Below, piece by piece: positions 59,530 through 64,000 of a DNA stretch of 64,000 bases (its first letter is position 1; every line of letters begins with the position of its first letter). The notes under the pieces are model-generated. The model did no database searches. It had not been told where the DNA came from and worked only from the letters and a program-made list of their open reading frames with translations. Both the position numbers and the translations under genes were made by a program. The stretch comes from Dendrobium chrysotoxum (taxonomy: Eukaryota > Streptophyta > Magnoliopsida > Asparagales > Orchidaceae), in NCBI GenBank assembly GCA_019925795.1, contig CM034298.1:23799556-23863555 (forward strand), given 5' to 3'.

Positions 59530-60606
59530 TTGGTGTTGTTGATGGAGGTGGTGGAACCACTGCAAAGTACTGATGGGAGGATGCAAACTGGTGATCTATT
59601 GAGGTGAAGCATTCCCCAAACCATTTCATGTCATTTTCATGCTATTGGCATTGTTGATCAATATGGGAACCCAGTGTAGTCTCCAAAGGATCAAGTCATT
59701 GAATAATATCATCATGAGGGTAGGCAGGATAGGCAGGTCCAGGCGGGTGTATTGGTGGTGGTGGAGGTGCGTCGACAGGAGCATCATCCTCTTCTTCATC
59801 AAAATTAGGATCATTGTGAGCGCCCCCCTGATAGAATATAATACAAAATGAGGCGTCTGAATAGAAGATAGGATGATTATTTGGAGGGAGAGGATAATGA
59901 AGTTGATATTTTGCATCTAGGATGTAGCCTATAACATGTCCTAAGGCACGATTTAGTTTTTTTCGGGCACTGCGATAACGAAAAGAAGATAAGGTATGAA
60001 TATAGTCATCGATCATTTGAGCTTCATTGAATTTGGTTTCTGACATGATGAAGTAAGTGACCACAGACAGAAGTGGGGTAATGTATATGCAGTCTCTAGC
60101 TTTGAGTATTATGGACGTGCGAAGAACATGCTGGATAACGCATGTATTTTGATTAAGAGTTTGGACAAGTGGTAGGTATTGATTGGAGGGTACATTTCTA
60201 AGTAGCATGTTGACTGAGGTCGAATCATAATAATTAGTGAGTAGAGATTGGGGATGAGGACCTTCAGTGGATAGGCCAATGTGTTAAGCTATGTTATTTA
60301 CAGTGATGATGACATGTTGTTTGCAGACATAGGAGGTAAAGGTGGTACATTCTAGGTCGATTTTAAGATTTGCTAGAAATTTAAGGAGAAGTTCGGAGTG
60401 GAAGGGAAAAGCGAGTGTCAAAAGAAATTGAAGAGTGGTGGAGGTGAAAAGATTCATCACCTCGAAGTTTAGAGCCGCTTGATTTAACATATGAGACGGG
60501 GTGATTTTGGCTTCTCATCAACAACAGAGTGAAAGTGGTCATCGAACTACCGAGAGGAGAAAGAGCTCCCCACTATCAATTGGCCTCGCTTGCTTCCACC
60601 AGACAT
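59530..60606 (-). pseudogene. Copia E third ORF ('putative plant transposon protein'-like), nearly open
   Basis: The ATG at 60606 begins MSGGSKRGQ, about 72 bp after a TATA-like box. After frameshifts it shows LLTLAFPFHSELLLKFLANL (about 60370-60430), then a 170-codon uninterrupted reading (59696-60208) with IQHVLRTSIILKARDCIYIT, LLSVVTYFIMSETKFNEAQM, RALGHVIGYILDAKYQLHYP and an acidic/proline-rich tail (DEEEDDAPVDAPPPPP). No transmembrane helix is evident. It occupies the Sirevirus env-like position, but the acidic proline-rich linker and lack of signal peptide fit a soluble protein better. The function is unknown. Confidence 0.75.
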
Positions 60607-60677
60607 TGATCAGGAAATGGGTGAAGAGATTGAGGAGTTGTGAGAAGAGTGAGTGAGATTGATCAGAAAATCCCTCC

Positions 60678-60686
60678 AATTTATAG
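60678..60686 (-). promoter_or_regulatory. TATA-like box before copia E third ORF
   Basis: CTATAAATT on the minus strand, 13 bp from the first palindrome (60699) and about 72 bp before the ATG at 60606. Confidence 0.55.
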
Positions 60687-60698
60687 AGTTGCAGAATT

Positions 60699-61153
60699 AT
60701 CGTACAGTATGATGTGGTATCGTACAGTATGATATGTGCAATTATTTTGTCTGGATGACTTATCGAAAAAAGGTAGTCAAATCATACAGTACGGTCAGAA
60801 TCGTACTGGAGGGATGTGAGTGAGAGGTTATTTGTCCCGAGGAGTCGTCCGAATGACTTTTGACAAAATTGATGATATAATATGAACAGGTTTTCGTACA
60901 GTACGAATGATAATTATTTTCATACCAGCCGAGTTTAAATTCATCCCAATCCAGATTGACACGTGGATCGTATAGTCTGATGGGTGGTTCATACAGTATG
61001 ATGTCCAATAATGTGTATCGTATAGTATGAGTGGTTATTCGTATAGTACGATATGTACAAGATAGGATAGATCTAGACCATGATGGAGTGGAAGGTTGTG
61101 ATTTGTGTATTTGGGATAACCGTATAGTACGATACTGAATCGTACAATATGAT
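60699..61153. repeat. Palindrome array upstream of copia E third ORF
   Basis: About eleven units: ATCGTACAGTATGAT at 60699-60713 and 60719-60733, ATCATACAGTACGGT at 60781-60795, TTCGTACAGTACGAA at 60893-60907 (perfect), ATCGTATAGTCTGAT at 60967-60981, TTCATACAGTATGAT at 60988-61002, TTCGTATAGTACGAT at 61038-61052, ATCGTACAATATGAT at 61139-61153 and others. The arms are the same TAC/GTA type as in this element's LTR. Confidence 0.88.
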
Positions 61154-61298
61154 ATGTAGAGAAATTCAAGGTTTGGGCATCAGCAAGGTGAATGTGAGAG
61201 GATCAAGAAAGCCCTTTTTTATTTAAAAAAAATAAAATAATAAACACACAAAATTTTTTTTTGAATTTTTTTTATTTTTTTATTTTAAGCTAAAATGT

Positions 61299-64000
61299 CT
61301 ATGACACCTAATATTGTTCTCAAGGAACTAAAGGTGTTAGAAGCTAATGGTTTTGTGAAAATATCAGCTAATTGATCTCCAGTAGCAATGTGGTGTAGTT
61401 TAATATCTCAATTGGCTACATGATCTCTTACGAAGTGATGTCTAATGTCTATATGCTTTGTTCGTGAGTGCTGAATTGGATTTTTGGATATGTAAGTTGC
61501 ATTAGTGTTGTCACACATTATTGGGATGGTTCCTACAGGTAGTCTAAGATCTAAAAGTTGTTATTTTAACCAAAGGACTTGTGTAACATAGCTTTCTATC
61601 GCTATATATTCTACTTCAGCTGTTGAGAGGGCTACCAAATTTTATTTTCTACTAGACCATGAAACTAATGATTATCCAATGAATTGATTGGTTCTAGAGG
61701 TACTTTTTTTATCTACCATATATCCTACAAAGTCTGAATCTGAGTATCCTAAGATTTCAAAAGTAGTGCTGTGTCTTGAATTCCAAATTCCTATGTTTGG
61801 GGTGCCTAGTAGATATCTAAGAATTCTTTTGATAGCAGTCATGTGAGATTCTTTTGGATCCGCTTGAAATTGAGCACAGAGACAAACACTAAACATTATA
61901 TCCAGTCTGTTAGTAGTTAAGTAGAGAAGTGATCCAATTATTCTCCTATACTTCTTCTGATCTACTGACTTTCCATTTGAATCTTTATCTAATTGAATGT
62001 TAGAGATCATGGGAGTATTCATGGCCTTAGCATTTTCCATTTCATACTTCTTAAGAATATCTTTGATGTACTTAGATTGACTAAGAAATGTTCCACCTTC
62101 CATCTGTCTTACACTACACCCAAGGAAGTAATTAAGTTCTCCCATCATACTCATTTCAAACTCATCACTCATTATTTTTGAAAATTCATCACATAAGATT
62201 TTCTCTGAAGATCCAAACAAGATGTCATCTATATAAATCTGAATAATGAGTATCTCATCTCCTACCTTTTTTAAGAATAAGGTGGTGTCCACACTACCCT
62301 TAATAAAGCCTCTATCTAGTAGGAATATACTAAGTTTTTCATACAAGGCTCTTGGTGTTTGCTTTAATCCATAGAGTGCCTTTTTCAACATAAACATATG
62401 ATTTGGAAATTATGAGTTTTCAAATCCTGGGGGTTGTTCAACATAGACATCCTCTTTGATTACCCCATTTAGGAAAGCACTCTTAACATCCATTTGATAT
62501 AATTTAAAACCCTTGAAGTAAGCAAAAGCTAAGAGTACTCTAATGGCATCTGGTCTGGCCACAGGTGCAAAGGTTTCCTCGAAATCTATTCCCTCAATTT
62601 GGTTGTACCCCTTTGCTACTAATCTAGCCTTATTTCTCACTACTATGCGAGAGTCATTCATATTATTTTTAAAGACCCACTTAGTTCTAACCACACTTTA
62701 TTCTTTAGGTCTCTTGACTAATTCCCATATATCATTCCAAATAAAATTGTTTAACTCTTCTTATATTGCTAGGATCCAGAATTCATCTCTTAAGGATTGA
62801 TCTATATTTGTGGGTTCAATCATAGAGATAAATGAAGAATGACTAACCTCTTTCCTAAGTCCATGCCTAGTTTTACTCCTTCTGATGGGTCTCCTAAGAT
62901 CAATTCTTTTGGATGACTAGAAGAATATTTCTAATCTCTAGGCATTTGCTCCTGAGGCTCTGCTTTATTTTCTATTACAATGATTTCTACTCCCTGAATA
63001 ATCTCAACTTCTTCTTCTTCTTCATGATTAGATTCAGAGATCTAATTGGATTCATCAAATATCACATGGGTAGACTCTTCTACTACTAAGGTCCTCTTAT
63101 TAAAGATTCTATAGGATGAGTAGCATAAGAAGACACCTTCATCAGATTTAGGATCAAACTTACCTAAGGGTGACTTACCATTGATTAAGATGAAACATTT
63201 GCATACAAAACCATGTAAGTGGGAAAGATTGGGTGTCCTATCCTTAAATAATTCATAGGGTGTCTTATTAAGTTTGGATCTAATATTTACCCTATTTAGA
63301 ACATAGCAAGCAGTATTCACTGCTTCTGCCCAAAAATATCTAGGAAGAGTGTATTTAGCTAACATTACCCTAGCAGCTTCAACTAAAGTTCTATTCTTTC
63401 TTTCTGCTATTCCATTTTACTGAGGAGTCCTAGGGGTAGAGAAATTATGTTCTATTCCTATCTCTTGATAAAATGATTCAAACTTTTCATTCTCAAATTC
63501 TCCACCATAATCACTATGGATTGTCGTAATTTCACATCCTAATTTTCTTTGAATCCATGTGGAGAAGGTTCTAAACTCTTCAAATGACTCACTCTTATGT
63601 GCTAAGAATTTTACCCAGGTAAATCTAGAGTAGTCATCTACTATTACAAATCCATACAATTTCCCTCCTAGGCTGGCTGTACTAACAGGTCCGAATTGGT
63701 CCATGTGGACAGTTTCTAGTGGCCTATTGGTGTTGATATCCTTGATTGAATGAAATGAAGATTTTACTTATTTTCCTAATTGATAGGCATCACATAGATG
63801 GTCCTTAGTAAAGTATAACTTAGGTATGCCTCTAACTAGGTCTTTCTGAGTGATGTTCCTAAGTGTTTTTATACTAGCATGGCATAGTCTCCTATGCCGT
63901 AGTCAGGAGTCATCAGCTATTATTTTTAAACATTAAACATTTGAGTTTTCCATGTAGTTTAAATCTAACATGTAAACATTATTGATACGTTTTCCTTCTA
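61299..64000 (-). pseudogene. Copia E pol (GAG pre-integrase, integrase, RT, RNase H), cut by window end
   Basis: Integrase: MDQFGPVSTASLGGKLYGF (63648-63704), HSDYGGEFEN, NGIAERKNRTLVEAARV with catalytic Glu kept (about 63402-63404); a TAA (63417-63419) replaces the Gln codon before [59 protein letters not shown], then a 241-codon open stretch (61672-62397) with ALYGLKQTPRALYEKL and YIDDILFGSS (YIDD 62224-62235). RNase H: STAEVEYIA and HIDIRHHFVRDH, ending near 61299. Catalytic residues seen are intact; only a few stops separate it from an open reading. Confidence 0.92.

Larger units (their letters stand above)
57541..64000 (-). mobile_element. Copia E: Sirevirus-type Ty1/copia element, 3' half, cut by window end
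   Basis: 3' LTR (about 57541-59363), third ORF (59530-60606), palindrome array (60699-61153), RNase H, RT, integrase and GAG pre-integrase on the minus strand up to 64000. Gag, PBS and the 5' LTR lie beyond the window. Pol has fewer stops than in B, and the third ORF holds the longest open stretch of the three copies, so it is probably the youngest. Confidence 0.9.

Overview
The window looks like nuclear, repeat-dominated DNA of a flowering plant. It is strongly AT-rich, and every coding signature I can recognise belongs to a transposable element: a hAT transposase, two plant L1-type LINEs, a small CACTA element, a SINE-like insertion, an old Ty1/copia element, three related Sirevirus-type Ty1/copia elements, and a Ty3/gypsy fragment. 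I found no convincing host gene, structural RNA gene or CRISPR array. I cannot name the species.

Layout: 1-2187 is the 5' part of a broken hAT element on the minus strand. It sits in LINE-a (plus strand, about 2188-6660), which also carries a 945-bp CACTA element (3168-4112). 7.2-9.5 kb holds a 32-bp minisatellite inside LTR-like sequence, then unassigned DNA. Copia A (plus strand, old) runs 9513-14586 and resumes at 30500-31936. It is split by copia B (minus strand, 14587-30499), and B's left LTR is itself split by LINE-b (15889-20467). 31.9-34.7 kb is unassigned DNA plus a Sirevirus fragment. A degenerate repeat family, D, occupies 34.68-37.09 kb and 49.07-49.98 kb, split by copia C (minus strand, 37094-49066). 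A second, uninterrupted D copy lies at 52.32-55.61 kb. Between the D copies is a 2.34-kb segment bounded by ~200-bp inverted repeats. 56.7-57.24 kb is a Ty3/gypsy RNase H remnant. From about 57.54 kb to the window end is copia E (minus strand), cut by the window edge.

Copies B, C and E share one plan: LTR, PBS to initiator-Met tRNA, gag with a long coiled coil, protease, integrase, RT, RNase H, a third ORF resembling the 'putative plant transposon protein' domain at the env-like position of Sireviruses, polypurine tract(s), LTR. All three are broken by stops and frameshifts, and several catalytic residues are lost, mostly by G-to-A changes on the coding strand.

The most interesting observation is that U3 of each LTR carries an array of 15-bp palindromes (7-bp arms around a single base, mostly A) upstream of a TATA box, and that a second array of the same kind plus a TATA-like box lies just upstream of the third ORF in all three elements. 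The arm sequence differs between subfamilies. This looks like an internal, LTR-like promoter for the third ORF, perhaps with an element-encoded factor that recognises the palindromes.
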